Source: Micrasema longulum
Lineage: Eukaryota > Arthropoda > Insecta > Trichoptera > Brachycentridae
DNA: 64,000 bases
Direction of reading: 5' to 3'
Assembly: GCA_022494885.1 (NCBI GenBank)
Contig: JAGVSM010000504.1
Coordinates: forward strand, 1 to 64,000
The notes beneath the pieces were generated by a model that was not told where the DNA came from, made no database searches, and saw only the letters and a program-made list of their open reading frames with translations. Positions within the stretch are counted from its first letter, which is position 1, and every line of letters starts with the position of its first letter. The translations under genes were made by a program, and so were the position numbers. Below are positions 21,994 through 34,084 of the stretch, in pieces.

Positions 21994-22504
21994 TAACTAT
22001 GGAGTTTTATCAATAAATATCAACAAAAAACACCAACTTTATATAAAAAGAAGTTATAAATTCTTGTATTTTTTAACCTTTTAATGCCCGATGTAGCATA
22101 TTGTTTACATAAACTAAAATATGAAATTAAAACTAAAAAAAAAAACCTTTTTTAATTTTTTTTCCAGTATTTGCATAAAAACCATTTATTTAAAAATGTT
22201 TTTAGTTAGAATTTGAAAAATTGGGCATTGCCGGGTTAACGGTCATTTGAGCTTTATTCGTCTCCCACGCCCTGATTTAAACGTCCTGTAATCAGAAATA
22301 ACAACTTTGTTAAAGTTATCGTTTCCCAAATGGTGGTAATGAAAATTGATTCGCATTAAATTCCCTCTATAAGTCTTTTAATGGGATTATTCGCTCGTGT
22401 TTTACTACAAATTTGTATAAATTTTCACCTAGGAATGCATCGTAATAAATTGAAAAGCATTTTTTTCAATATTTTAATACGACTTTAGTTAATCGTATCC
22501 ACCT
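21994..22504. other. AT-rich DNA, repeat remnant
   Basis: The first ~70 bp (CATTAACTATGGAGTTTTAT) also occur at 41565 (CATTAACTATAGAGATTCAT), so the repeat continues past the palindrome. No gene recognised in the rest. Confidence 0.4.
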
Positions 22505-23165
22505 CGCTGGGTGCACTGTATCTTGCATTTTAGAGATGATGCACTTGTTTACATATCAGGAGATAATTATGATACAGTTACAAATAAGATTTTTTATGAT
22601 TTAGGACATATTTCAGAATGGTTAAAAGTCAATAAATTTAAATTAAATATCGCAAAAAAAATATTGTATATAAATATTGAGAGAACAAATACTCCCCAAG
22701 GGTACAATATTGATCGTGCAAAAAAACTAAAACTATATATATTCATTTATATAAGGCGATGAGGATAATATTCAAAAGAAAAGTGTGTTTTAATGTTAAA
22801 AGAAAGCACAAACATTTTGCTTGCTCACTAATGTAGCAATTTCTATGCATAAAATAATTGAGGGGATAAATAAAAAAAAATATATATTCATATTTCACCA
22901 ACAATGTCATACAAATGAAACTAGAGATAAAAAAAAGTAAGATTACTAACGAGGAGAAAAACAGAGTCTCAAAACTCTTTGTACAAGTAATTGAATCTGT
23001 GCAATGAGTTACCTGAAGAAATAAAAAAATATGAAGCAATGAAATATTTAAAATAGATTTTTAAAAATACTTTCTTGAGAAATTTTGATAATAAATTGTA
23101 ATGTAATCAGTTCTTCAGACGTTATGCACTAACTCAATAAAGCATAAATATATAAAATAAATAAA
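22505..23165 (+). pseudogene. Non-LTR retrotransposon RT fragment with 3' tail
   Basis: The plus frame gives LHFRDDALVYISGDNYDTV, then ISEWLKVNKFKLNIAKK. This is the DD active-site strand (here RDDALV in place of YADDTAL) and the following helix of Jockey/CR1-type reverse transcriptases. Downstream pieces, NELPEEIKKYEAMKYLK and FKNTFLRNFDNKL near 22995-23100, fit the C-terminus. The element then runs into an A-rich tail near 23140-23165. Truncated at 5', with frameshifts between 22760 and 22980. Confidence 0.65.
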
Positions 23166-23334
23166 CAAGCTTAATCCCGAATTCGATTCCCGAATAATGT
23201 GACTTTAAACACAGTTTTATCGTACAAAAAACGTTAGTATTTAGGATGAATTAAAAATAATAGTAAGAACCTAACTGTGTTTTAAAGTATATCTACTCGT
23301 ACATACCTGTATTTTGAGAAAAACAACATTCTTC

Positions 23335-23600
23335 ATTTTTCTTTTCCCACATTCGCTCCTACGTAAGCCTGTGGACATCACCGAACACCTCCAGGAGACT
23401 CGATTGCTAGCCAACGCTCACGCCTCCTCCACGTCGATCCCGCGTCTTTTAGTTCTGCCGAAGAAAGCCATAACATCGTCGATCGCCTTCCAGGATGGCG
23501 GGACTCCGCAGGTATGAAGGAGAAGCAACTTGGATTAAGGTTCTCCTAAGAGTTCTGAGGCATCCGCAGTACGTGGCCAAGCCTGCAACGGCTTTACATG
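23335..23600 (-). pseudogene. RTE-C retrotransposon C-terminal fragment
   Basis: On the minus strand one frame reads LGHVLRMPQNS (the GHVLRMP motif of RTE-type tails). After a frame change come VPPSWKAIDDVMAFFGRTKR, then GIDVEEA, then LASNRVSWRCSV (the EEA - LAxxR - W signature). GC-rich compared with its surroundings. It is a different family from RTE-A and RTE-B. The plus frame at 23314-23517 is the shadow. Confidence 0.6.
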
Positions 23601-25569
23601 ATATGTAATCAAAATTCTCAACATTATTAATACTCTCTCTCCCCTGGTTTCAATCTCCGGGATTTGTTATCTGCATCTTCTCCATCTATCTTGGTCATCT
23701 ACGGTTCTTTTCAATTGACCATTTTATGTGTAGTTCATACCATCTCTTTTAATTGAATCAATGTATTATCTCGTCGAATCCGCCAAACTATAATATCATA
23801 ATCTAGTCGTAGTCATCCTTTAACAAAAAAAAACAGCTCGTGATTTAGTCATTTTAAATGAACAATTATTTTGATTAATTTCCGATTCCAGGAAATGTAC
23901 ATGTGAACGATTATTACTTACGGTTGGATAAATACATAATGATAATTGCATTTTAATTGGTCTACCTTATTTACTTAGTCAGATTACCGTAAATCCAATC
24001 AAACAACTCACGATTTTTTTATGTTCCGTTCATATAATCATACGTGATAACGATTACCTTGGTCAAGAATGTAAAATTTCATTAAAAACCCATCACATTT
24101 TTTGCTTTTGTATTTTTGGCACCAAGGGTGATACCATTTTGCAGTCTTTGTTAACATTGTAAATTACCACCTTTCCTCATCCTCAAATCCTCATACAGTA
24201 AACACCCACTTTTACATATTTTTTTCCTTTATTTTGTTGGGGCTTTGGCAGAAGCCGCGGGCGGTCAAGAACGCTTTTGTGCTAATGTAATCAGAAGTTT
24301 TTTTTGTAGTTTATTTATTTATTTATACATCAACGGTTCAAAAAACTTTTTACAAAAAAAATTACAGAAATAATCACATCAGTGCACAATAATCATGAAG
24401 TACATAGTATGAAATAATAAATAAAACTAAAAAAATAGTAAATATATAATACAAAAAACCAAAAGTTAAAAAGAAACATAACACTTATAAATAAAAGATA
24501 ACAATAACCATGAGAAAATCTAATATACTAAATATAAATTTAACACAGTAAAGTTGAGAATAACTAGATAATAATAATAAATAATTAATACAACATTAGT
24601 ACTTAAATAAATATAAGTTTTCTGAGCAATAAAATAAAAAAAAACTTAAATTACTAAATAATACCTCTATTTAGTGAAATCATCACCATCAGTTGGTTGG
24701 AAGAAGATGCCATTTGGCAATAAATCCACCAATGTACAATTTAAAATTATGTCTAACATGTTAAATGAAGAAATAAAAAATCACGTATTCCAGGAAACAA
24801 AGTTAAATTTAATAATATATGTATTTAAAAATAAATCCATTATTTTCCTAAAAAATAACGAGTGAGAATTCGTTTTAATTCATTAACGGAATTAGTATTG
24901 AAGATATCGAATATTTGTTCTAATTCATTTCCATACCTATGTATCCTGGGTACTGGGTATAGGTGAGTGCATTTCGAAGTTGGTCCGTGAATTTTTAGGC
25001 AACTATTGCAACACCGGAGTGGTTTTTATCATAAAAATAGAAGTTTCACGACATTACTAATAAATACATAAGTTTACCCTAAGAGCACTTAACGCCTTTT
25101 AAATTTTGAACTGGTCACATCGAATAATTATGTTTTTGCATAATAGAAAACCGTTTGTTCTTTTCTTTAAATTATTTCCAACTAGTTATTATAATTGAAC
25201 TAGAAAATAGTGATAATCAAAACGTAAATTAATTATATAGAACACAACACTACTGTTATTATAAAAATAAGATTTCCGATAGTATAATACGAGTAGTTTG
25301 TATCAACCAAAATAATATTTTTAAATTATATTTCATGAATGTAACGATACATAACCATTTAATTGATTTAGAGTAAAGCTTGCAGAATTTAGTTTATCTT
25401 TATAGTGTATTTATACAGAGTCAATCTGCACCCAATTGCGAATCGGATTTCAGATAAGTATGAACTTTATAAAAATAAAGAGTATCCTTCTTGGCACAAA
25501 TGTTATTTTGCCACGATATTTAATCCCAAGTACCGAGAAATCCTTCATCCAATCGAATCCTCATAATTC
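23601..25569. other. AT-rich DNA, nothing recognised
   Basis: Long AT-rich stretch with A/T runs. The plus frame at 24674-24865 is K/N-rich and chance-like. No splice-bounded exon recognised. Confidence 0.5.
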
Positions 25570-25860
25570 AGGCGGCCGATCGGCGCGATAGCTCGCTTAG
25601 CACAGCCCGAGTCCGAGTCGCGTTTAACTGAAACTAGTATTGATAATCCACCTGTTTATTGGCGTTTTCTGCCGGTTAAAGTTTAGCAGATATTCAACAG
25701 ATATAAGCCAGCGGACTCGGCAGCCAAGTAAATTGATAAGTAACAAGCGTCACGATCGCAATAATTGTGCTTTTCGCTATGATTGTCGGCCCAGACTGGA
25801 CGGCACCCGAAGAGTTGAATCACCCTGCCGTACGGCTTCAGGGTTGAAATCTAAAGCCTA
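25570..25860. other. GC-rich patch with short open frame
   Basis: GCGGCCGATCGGCGCGATAG near 25573 and GTCGGCCCAGACTGGACGG near 25785 make this GC-richer than its surroundings. A 22-codon frame (25779-25847) reads MIVGPDWTAPEELNHPAVRL... and looks protein-like but is too short to assign. It could be a promoter region, a small exon or a TE relic. Confidence 0.3.
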
Positions 25861-26159
25861 AGTAAATAATAAATTGTTTCAACGGAGTTATTGCAAAACA
25901 TTGAGAGACACTCAATCAATCGATTTTTGCCAAACTATAATCCTAGGTTTGTATATTTTTTTCTGCACTGAAACATTAAATCGAAAAGCACAAAAACTGA
26001 AATACCAGTGCAAGGTGTTGAAAAAAAATGTTCCACGTGCGTTTTTTTAAATATAATTCCTGCAGCATGCTTGCATATTGCATATAAAAATACTAAACAC
26101 TTGAAAGAAAACAACTTAAAGATCCCACAAAAAATGCTGAACTATGCAGGCGGGAATTC

Positions 26160-26620
26160 AAGTTAGAATAAACTTTTTAACTAAGAATTTTAGCGGAGAG
26201 ACTCGAAGCGATCAAAATACCCACGGAACACGGTCTTAATGACTCCCGAGGGGGTGAAATCCAGTATTTTGTCTACGAGCATTTGGACAAACTCAAATAT
26301 TGTAATGAAACCAACTGGTCCAAGAAGAAGTTTTAAATTTAAAATTTTTTTTCAGGCGTTGCCTAGTATGTGAAATAATTCAGTCAGATGAATCTCTTAA
26401 CAACAATAAAGGTTTCAGCTCTTTAACTTGACTAAAATCAACAAATGGAAGAATTGAAGAAATATGGATGTTCAACATAGGCAAAATGGTGAATGTTACA
26501 CAGTGTGTAAAGTGGCCACATAAACCAGCCAATGACAGGTCATAAGCTCTGTAAATGCCTAGACTTCCATATTCCCTTATTTTAGGTATTCTCCATCCCT
26601 GTTGTAATTTGTTACACTTA
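26160..26620 (+). repeat. R-A copy with a protein-like segment
   Basis: 26245-26620 aligns with 44838-45180. Landmarks are ATTTGGACAAACTCAAATAT, GAAATAATTCAGTCAGATGA, GTGAATGTTACACAGTGTGT, and AGACTTCCATATTCCCTT at the end. The first part also holds an open frame: AERLEAIKIPTEHGLNDSRG, then GEIQYFVYEHLDKLKYCNE, then a stop. It follows an ACTAAG...TTTTAG sequence that resembles a 3' splice site. Either the repeat carries decayed coding sequence or it has captured or become an exon. Confidence 0.5.
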
Positions 26621-27253
26621 ACTAGGATTTAAATTGTTTTTATGATATATTACTTTCGTTGCTTTCAATAAATCTTGAAGAATTCGATGATTTACTTCAT
26701 CAATATTTCCCTATTTAAAACGCTATTGGCGTTTCAAATTGTTTTTTAAAATAATATGTCCCATATTATCTTTGTTAATGCAGCTCCGGCGCATGAATCA
26801 ATTAGTATGTAAATTGAGCTTTCGATGTTACCGTGTACGCACGAACAATATGATTCAAAATATGACTACTGCATAGCTGCAGTTGGATGCCTTATAAGCT
26901 GACTTTGTTTATTGTTATTGAATGAATATACATTTAAAATTACTGCGCGTATCTTCCCGCTGTAGATATTAGTTTTGGTATTAAAATAGCGTAGTATTTT
27001 CATTTAAGTAAAATAAATTATGAAGGCGACGCGGTATAAACATGACAGGGTTAACAATTTTACATCAATCAACGCATAAAAACAAAACAGTTATGAAAAT
27101 CATCACAAGAAATCTTATACAATTTTCATGTGTTGAGCTAGGACTAAGTTATCGGATACTTTTTCTTAACGTCTTTTCCTATTGATATTTAGATTTAATT
27201 ATGCTTTATGTATTTTGCAGCTGATATTTTACTTCTGTTAAATTACGCTGTAA
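26621..27253. other. 3' flank of the exon below; nothing else recognised
   Basis: Lies downstream of the minus-strand terminal exon, so it should contain its 3' UTR. No AATAAA close to the stop could be singled out. No repeats recognised. Confidence 0.4.
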
Positions 27254-27507
27254 TTATTTTCCATCCATAGCTATCATGATCCGTAATTTCAGGTCTGCAT
27301 GATCTGTGCCCGGATGCTTTATGTTATTCAATATGTTCTGTTCGGATCGATAAGAGCTTTTGATTTCCCCATGTTTTCCATAGTTAGCGAAGAATTGCCC
27401 AACTGCGTGAATTATCACTATAGCAAGTAGTAACCAGAAAGCAACTTGGTTGTGAAAGGCGGCATATTCCGCTGTAAGAATGACACAACGAGTTATTACC
27501 GCCCCAT
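27254..27507 (-). CDS. Terminal exon of an unidentified membrane protein
   Basis: Preceded on the minus strand by CCAAAACAG, the frame runs 83 codons to TAA without interruption: GAVITRCVILTAEYAAFHNQ, then VAFWLLLAIVIIHAVGQFFA (a clear transmembrane helix), then a polar tail with NYGKHGEIKSSYRSEQN and DLKLRIMIAMDGK at the C-terminus. It enters in phase 1, with two bases (AT) completing a split codon. A helix plus a cytoplasmic-type tail suggests the last membrane segment of a multi-pass protein. The pyrimidine tract before the acceptor is weak. No family recognised. There is no in-frame start, so it is easily missed by ORF callers. Confidence 0.55.
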
Positions 27508-28194
27508 CTGTTTTGGAATCGGAGATATAATTTCAATCTTCTACGTATTGTTTGTTCTGATTTCGCGGTATGTGAGTTAGGAGTTATCTGATTGTCCTAG
27601 TTGGTACTAGGAACCTTCTGTACCTATATTTATCCTAATCGTGACTGACATAGTTCATTTCGCTAGTTTAATGCCAGCGTTCTTTCGTACCGAGGAAATC
27701 ACACTTTTTGAAAATTTCACTTGCTCTTTCTTTATTTTGTTTCTACATTTCTGATTTTGAAATCGTTCTCTGAACAATATTTCAACTTAACGTTTTATAA
27801 TATGCGTGTATTTTATCTTTATTTTATGCAAATGACCTAAATATGATTGTTTGTATCATATGTTAATACCTGTGTAAAAACTATTTGTGATCCGAAATGA
27901 ATCAACATATTAAACAAAGTATATTCGTTTACAGCCAAATTCAAGCATAGACATTCCAATTGGTAATATGGTGGTCTTGCATGGTAAATAGAAAATATGG
28001 CTGGAACAATAAGAAACATAATAAATTTTATGCAGTTGTGTGAATAAGGAAAAGAAAATGAATAAAAATTATCCCGAAATTATTAATTAATTTTCCATGC
28101 TTTATATACTTTATACATCAAAGTATTTTTTTAATTGTAAAGCAGCCTTCTTTTATAGGCATAGTTAATGTCTGTGTGAGAGCCTGCTATATAC
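27508..28194. other. Intron/intergenic DNA, nothing recognised
   Basis: AT-rich. The minus frame at 27837-28019 shows no signature. The preceding exon of the gene above, if present, was not recognised here. Confidence 0.4.
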
Positions 28195-28757
28195 CCTCAT
28201 TTTATTATAATTTATTTATTGTGGATAACTTATATAGCGCCATTTTCGTAATAAAATACCTCAAGGGATTCTATTGTTAAGTTAATTTAATTGAAGCTTT
28301 TAAATTTGTAATTTTATTAAAATAATTTATTTTGTTGTCACGTGCTACGGATTTATTCAAATGATTTAGAGAACAAGTGGGTTTCAAGTTTTTTCCGAAA
28401 CATCACTTTACTTTCACAGCCTCGCACCTCTGCTGGGAGAGCATTCCATGCCATAGGGCCTGCGACCGCAAATGCGCTCTCACCAAATTTAGTGCGCTGT
28501 TTGCGTAGAGGTATAATAACTTTTCCTCTCGCCGTAGACGTAGCTGATCTAAGCGTGAGACGCCTGTCAGCTAGTTCATCTGGAATGCATAGTTCCCTTA
28601 GATATTCCGGAGCCGAGTTGTGCAGTGACTTATACATAAGCCAACAGAGTTTGTATTCGACCATCTGTGGAAAACGTAGCCAGTGTAGTTCCCGAAGTAG
28701 TGGAGTGATATGACTAAACTTGACTGAAATTGTAAAGTAATATATAAAATAAAACAA
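28195..28757 (-). pseudogene. L2/CR1-like retrotransposon 3' end, copy 1
   Basis: The minus frame at 28353-28757 gives HITPLLRELHWLRFPQMVEY, then SLHNSAPEYLRELC, LTLRSATSTARGK, FGESAFAVAGPMAWNALP and FRKKLETHLF. This is the C-terminal region after the RT domain of L2/CR1-clade elements. The frame is intact to the stop. The 3' UTR (28195-28350) has the CTCAAGG...GGCGCTATATAAG-type end shared with the copies at 32.5 and 38.6 kb. RT core missing: 5' truncated, as usual for target-primed insertion. Confidence 0.85.
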
Positions 28758-29259
28758 AACGTTTAAGTTATTCGGCTAATATTACAAATTATTTTTAAGG
28801 TTCTTTGTCGAAGTTGGCACAGCTATTATAAAAATAAAGGAAAACGTTTTAAAATTACAGATTTATCACAAAATTTATGCAACAACAAAAAATTCTAAAA
28901 ATGTAGTTCTCTTTAATCTCCTATGATTTAATTCATTTAACGTTCTATAGGTACAAACATGAAATGTCTGTGTTAAAATATCGTGTCCAAAGAGGTATGT
29001 GTCATTATTGATGTCGTTTTCATAACGATATTAAATTGCTAATTTATCGGTTGTACAGAGTACTTACTTCTAAGCTACATCACCGTACCTGTTATCTTTA
29101 TGCACTAGATAAGATGTGACCATTTTGAATAGTCAACCTTTTGAATCATGTTATTGATCTACACGAGGAACTGGTTTACCGCATTAGGAACTTAGGGCAG
29201 TGTCTCCCGGAGACGAGTATGATGAGGAGAGGTTGTAGAGTTATTCGTGGAAAGAGTAA
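28758..29259. other. No feature recognised
   Basis: AT-rich with no coding pattern. It leads into the minisatellite. Confidence 0.5.
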
Positions 29260-30385
29260 AGTATAGTAACTGCGTGGCAAAGAGGAAGTTTAGTTTCTAC
29301 TAGATTGAAATTAAATTATATCTTCAGTAACTTCATGACAACGGCAATGTTTAGTATCTACTAAATACTGAGTTTAGTATAGTATCTTCGTGGCAATGGA
29401 GAAGTTTGGTATCTACTAGATGAGTATAGTAACTCTGTGGCAGTGACGAATTTTGGTATTTACTCAATAAAAAAATGAGTTTAGTAACTTCGTGTCTATA
29501 CAAAAGTTTAGTATCTACTAGATAAATAGTTAGCATATAATAACAACGTATCAATCAGGATGTTAAGTATCCACTAGATAATTAGAATAATATATTAACT
29601 AGGTGGCAAGATGTAAGTTTTTTTTCTACAACATTAAGAATAATGTTTACATACAGTAACTATGTGACAATACCGAAATTTACTACCTACTATACGGGGT
29701 GACTGGAACTAAACCCGCTAATTATTGGAGTTTACTAAATAAAGTTTATAGCCAAAGTTTTATAGTTTGAGATATATGTCAATTTTATACTTTATTGAGA
29801 TTTTTCCGAAATTTGACCTTCAAGCATTTAAAACTTTAAGTTTTTCATTATTTTAGAATTTTTTTTTTATTATTTGTTGGTATTCACAATCATTTGTGAT
29901 TAAAATACGGCAGAACTTCCCTCAAACTAAAAATTAAAAATTACTTCAAACAAAACTTTACGATCAAATTCAACCTGAAATAAAAAAAAAAACTATAGTG
30001 TTTTGATAACTTATTCTACTCTAAGTTAGTTCTCTAGTTTGTCACTTTTATTTAAAAAGCGTAATACATAAATTTTTTACCACAATTTGAGGGAAGTTCC
30101 GACGTATTTTAATAACAAATGTTTATGACTACCAACAGATAAAAAAAGTACTAAAATAATGAAAAATAATAAAGTTCTTAATAATTGAAGGCCAAATTTC
30201 GGAAAAATCTCAATAAGGTTTAAAAATTGACATATCTTCCAAACCATAAAACTTTAGCTAAGGAAAAAAGGTCAAATAATTAGCAAATGACCCCCTCTAT
30301 ATGAGAATTTGCTATGGCGGGTTCAGTTCCAGTCACCCTGTATACTAAATTATGCGTTTAGTATAGTAACTTCGTAGTAATGAGA
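29260..30385 (+). repeat. ~57-bp minisatellite interrupted by MITE-2
   Basis: About nine diverged units with AGTAACTTCGTGGCAATGAG and TTTAGTATCTACTAGAT as landmarks. Unit starts can be seen near 29262, 29323, 29378, 29425, 29479, 29537, 29595, 29656 and, after the MITE, 30366. The sequence on both sides of 29695-30340 belongs to the same array, so the MITE inserted into a pre-existing satellite. Confidence 0.75.
29695..30340. mobile_element. MITE-2, foldback element inserted at TA
   Basis: Left end CGGGGTGACTGGAACTAAAC; right end, inverted, CAGGGTGACTGGAACTGAAC. The two halves remain complementary for ~300 bp (e.g. TGAGATTTTTCCGAAATTTG on both), so nearly the whole 646 bp is one long inverted repeat. 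Flanked on both sides by TATA, consistent with a TA target duplication (Tc1/mariner-like, inference). No coding sequence. Confidence 0.85.
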
Positions 30386-32150
30386 AAGGGAAAAGAGCTG
30401 AAACTTTTATTAATGTGTGTGAGATTTTAAAAAAAATGCTTTTAGCCTAAGGAACTTTGTTTGATACAGTTTTTTTTCGGGATTTAGAAATCGATTTATT
30501 TTTTTATTATATATATTTTTTCATTTACTTTCATGTTTTTCATAATATTACAAAAAATATATAAATACATCATTCGCACATCCCGTGTCGAGGCATTCAT
30601 TTACATTATTTAAATTTTGCTTATGGTGTCTATAAAAATATAAAACATATTACTTATATGTGCATACTTAAATCTCCGCGTAAATATATACATAAAAACT
30701 AGTTAAAAAAATATTATGTATGTCATAAGTACTGTATATACATACAAACTGTGCAGGTATTGAGCCGAGATTATATTTGGGACCTCCATATCGGCACGTT
30801 CCTGGTTGCCTAACATCTGCACAAATACAAAAAATACATGATAATATCACAGATAACATAATATTCATCAAAATAAAATAATTCCATGGTCCTGAAATTT
30901 AATTTAAAAATATTGAACATATATTTAACAATGCGTAATAACGTAGGAATATAATTATACTGTTCGTTATTGAAATGCTCTGCATCATTATTTTACTTTC
31001 TTGGCGTATAATACATATTATGATAGTTAAAATAAAAAATCTTTGTTAGGATTTTAAAAAAATATTTTTATGTCAAGTTTATATGTATTTAGGAAAAAAA
31101 TTGGGGTAAAATGTATAGTAAATATTTATTTTTAAATCCTGAATAGATTTTTATACAAGGAAAACTATCAAGCGATACTATTTTTTTAGTATTTTTTACG
31201 CGTTTTTTTACACGGTACTGTGTGGAACGTATCCTTTGTGTAACAAGAAGTTTCGTATAAAGTAAATTAACAGTTGCATATGATACAATATAAAAATTAA
31301 AAAACAAAAATATATAACCATAACCTGTGTACTCTGTAGCTCCAAGACGTGTCAAAATATTTATGTTTATTATACAGCGCCTTAAGGCGGTTTTTGCAAA
31401 AAATCCAATAAACAAATTAACCATAATAATAATAGTAATGACTTGAAAACAATTTTTAAAATCCAGGAGGTACTTGTTTGTGTAGATTTTGGCGTTCTCT
31501 AAATGTTGGTATGGCAAAATAAAAATTCTGTACACCTATGCATATTTACTGCAGACCTCTTCACAAAAAGTTTTCCATTAGTATCTGATGTTGCATATAA
31601 AACTTTAAAAAATGTGCTTTTCGCCATCACTACAGACGAGTATGTCCGCCTTGTTTTTTCATCTCCGTTATCCGTCCGTCTGCATCCCCACGCCTCAATT
31701 ATTATTCCTACGAACGTATTTTTCATTCTCAAACGATGAGGTATACATCTGCAGATCAAGGTCCGGTTTACCTCTCTCGGTCTCCTTTTTGACGTTTAAA
31801 GAATTCCTCGCCTTCTTACTCTCGCAGAACCATAAAATAGATATTTGGTACATGTAGAAAAAATATTTGATGAACAAACAAATGAAGAAGTTATCACTAT
31901 TATATTAGCCCCGAGAATAACAGAAGCACAAGTAAAAAAATCTTCTTTGCAGAAGTGCTGTTATACACACACACACATAAACTAATATTCAGTCTCAAAA
32001 AACAAACACATTGTATTAAAGTGAACCCACTTGTCATCTAGTTTGGAATGTTTTCAGAAATAACGATGGCATAATGATCATTGTGCCACTATTGTTTCTT
32101 GAATTAGAATAAAACGTTACAGATAAAATGTCCATTTTTGCCTTTAAGAC
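30386..32150. other. AT-rich DNA, unassigned open frames
   Basis: Several open frames overlap at 31089-31877 on both strands. The minus frame at 31499-31759 and the plus frame at 31612-31857 cannot both be real, and neither has a recognisable signature. A CpG-containing segment at 31620-31810 is GC-richer than the surroundings. No repeat family recognised. Confidence 0.35.
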
Positions 32151-32235
32151 CAGGGCCGCGATTATGAACGGCGATCTTCATTGGTATATACTGAGACGGT
32201 ATAAACTAGAATAGATATTTATCTATGAAAGTGTG
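32151..32235 (+). repeat. R-D end fragment
   Basis: CAGGGCCGCGATTATGAACG, then TTCATTGGTATATACTGAGA and CGGTATA, matches the inverted right end of the R-D element at 53551-54447. A solo terminus. Confidence 0.5.
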
Positions 32236-32545
32236 TATATTTGTATAAAGATTCAAAGTATCTGCATCGGTAACCGGTAATTAAACATGTTTAGAAAAAA
32301 AATCTGTAAACATATTATATTTTTCATACAGAAAACTCAATTTTACTTTGTAGATAAAATTGAAGATAAATTTTAACTTCCCATCAGAATACGTACCCTG
32401 ATACATATTAAAGATAACTATGCTATCAATTGTACGGACGAGAAATATATTATGAGAGATTTTTGCATACTAAACTAAGAAAAACGATAGTTTTAGACTT
32501 GCGCCATTATCATCGCTCATGTGCGAAGTTTGTCACTATTTTTGA
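32236..32545. other. AT-rich DNA, nothing recognised
   Basis: No coding or repeat pattern seen between the R-D fragment and the L2-like element. Confidence 0.5.
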
Positions 32546-33348
32546 ATAATAATAATAATATTTGACTGATTTACGTAGCGCCATTTTTGTAAAAAATCAC
32601 CTCAAGGGCGCTTTACACTTGTATATCTAAACTTACATTTTAACTAAACTTAAGTGATATATTATATTTCCGGATTTAAAATTGAGGGTATGATAGTTTA
32701 AAGAAGTGAGATTTTAGTTGGGATCTGAACTGACTGGGACTGTCGATGATTCGTAAGTTTGAAGGCAATTGGTTCCAGGCAGAGGGGCCGGCGGCGGCAA
32801 AAGCACGATCTCAAATCTAGTGTTTGGGAGCGCCGGATTTCGACAAGTTTTCCTCTTCCTGAATCAAATGCTGACCTAAGAGTAGATTTTCTTTGACAAG
32901 TATTTTCCCTAATATAAAGGTCCGATAGGTATTTTGGAGCCATTTCATGAAGGGATTTGAATATTGTCCAGCACAGCTTGTATTTTATCCTCTCTAGGCT
33001 TTTTAACCAGTGCAAATCTCGAAGATGCTGTGAGATTTGAGAATATTTTTTTATTCCCGTAATAAGCCTTGCTGCTGCATTGAAAACAGATTGAAGTTTA
33101 TTAGTTTGATATTTTGGGAGATTTGCGTATATTCCATTACAGTAATCTAGTCGCGAAACGACATAAGCATTTACAAGAGCTTTAGTTGCATCTATAGGAA
33201 TATTTCTCCGCACGGATTTGATCTGTCGGAGATGGAAGAAACCAGCACTAACCGTTTTATTGACCTGATAATGAAGAGAAAGATCTGAATCTGAATGAAC
33301 ACCCAGTAGTTTAGCATTTATATATATATCAATACGTGCGTGTAACAA
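32546..33348 (-). pseudogene. L2/CR1-like retrotransposon 3' end, copy 2 (longest)
   Basis: The minus frame covers LLGVHSDSDLSLHYQVNKTV, then NAYVVSRLDYCNGIYANLPK, LQSVFNAAARLITG, HLRDLHWLKSLERIKYKLCW and LHEMAPKYLSDLYI. This is the end of the RT domain plus thumb region of L2/CR1 elements. One frameshift near 32820 moves the rest to another frame, AFAAAGPSAWNQLPSNL and FRSQLKSHFFKL. The 3' UTR has AAATCACCTCAAGGGCGCTT-type sequence (inverted on the listed strand) and ends in (TAA)n at 32546-32562. 5' truncated near 33350. Confidence 0.9.
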
Positions 33349-34084
33349 AAAAAAGTTTCTGGCTTAATACGGCAAATTTTATGTTAGTCAGGATCTGAAT
33401 CAGAAACTGTATAACTGAGTACCGAAATGGATAAACTGATTCATTTTTCTTACTCACGTAAAATTTCGAAATGCTGCAGTTAGAAAAGCATGGGTCTCGT
33501 TCATGTCACGTCACTGAAAAAATCTATGAGGGTTTTACTATCCGAAATCGCATTAGCAATCACTTATTTTATGTTACTTATATGAATTTGGATTCTATGT
33601 CCTTAATGATTTTGTACAAATATTTCGATTTTTAAAATTATAAATACGTCTTGAAGATGTCTCTTAAGGAATGAAACTAGTAAATTTTTATTCCGAATTT
33701 ATTATCCCTAGTCATCAATATCTATTACCTAGTTACGTTCCAAATAAAATAATCTCTTTCAATGGATGGTACGTTTGTTTCAGTCTCTTTTTTTTAAATG
33801 TATGGTGACGTTATTGTAGATATTATGATGGTGATCGTTTCGTTTATTACTTGCCATATCTTATTTCCATTTTATTATTTCATCCATCTTTTTAATTCTT
33901 CTATCGATTAAATATATACTACATTCACATAAATTCTTCCAAATAGATTATAGCCGTATGAATTTACATTTAAAGCACTAACTTTGCATTCAATTATTCG
34001 AATAAACCTATAATTATTGGTGAATTTGACTGAAGTTCACGGTTATAATTGGGTCCGCTCTTAAGCTGGATTAACGTTTGAGTA
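33349..34084. other. No feature recognised
   Basis: Ordinary AT-rich DNA; no coding pattern or repeat seen. Confidence 0.5.

Noticed and set aside
28342..28713. 123-codon plus-strand open frame
   Set aside because: It is the antisense shadow of the L2/CR1-like coding region on the minus strand, which carries the recognisable motifs.
31499..31857. Overlapping frames on both strands as genes
   Set aside because: Open on several frames with no domain, splice site or repeat homology; most likely chance in a GC-richer patch.
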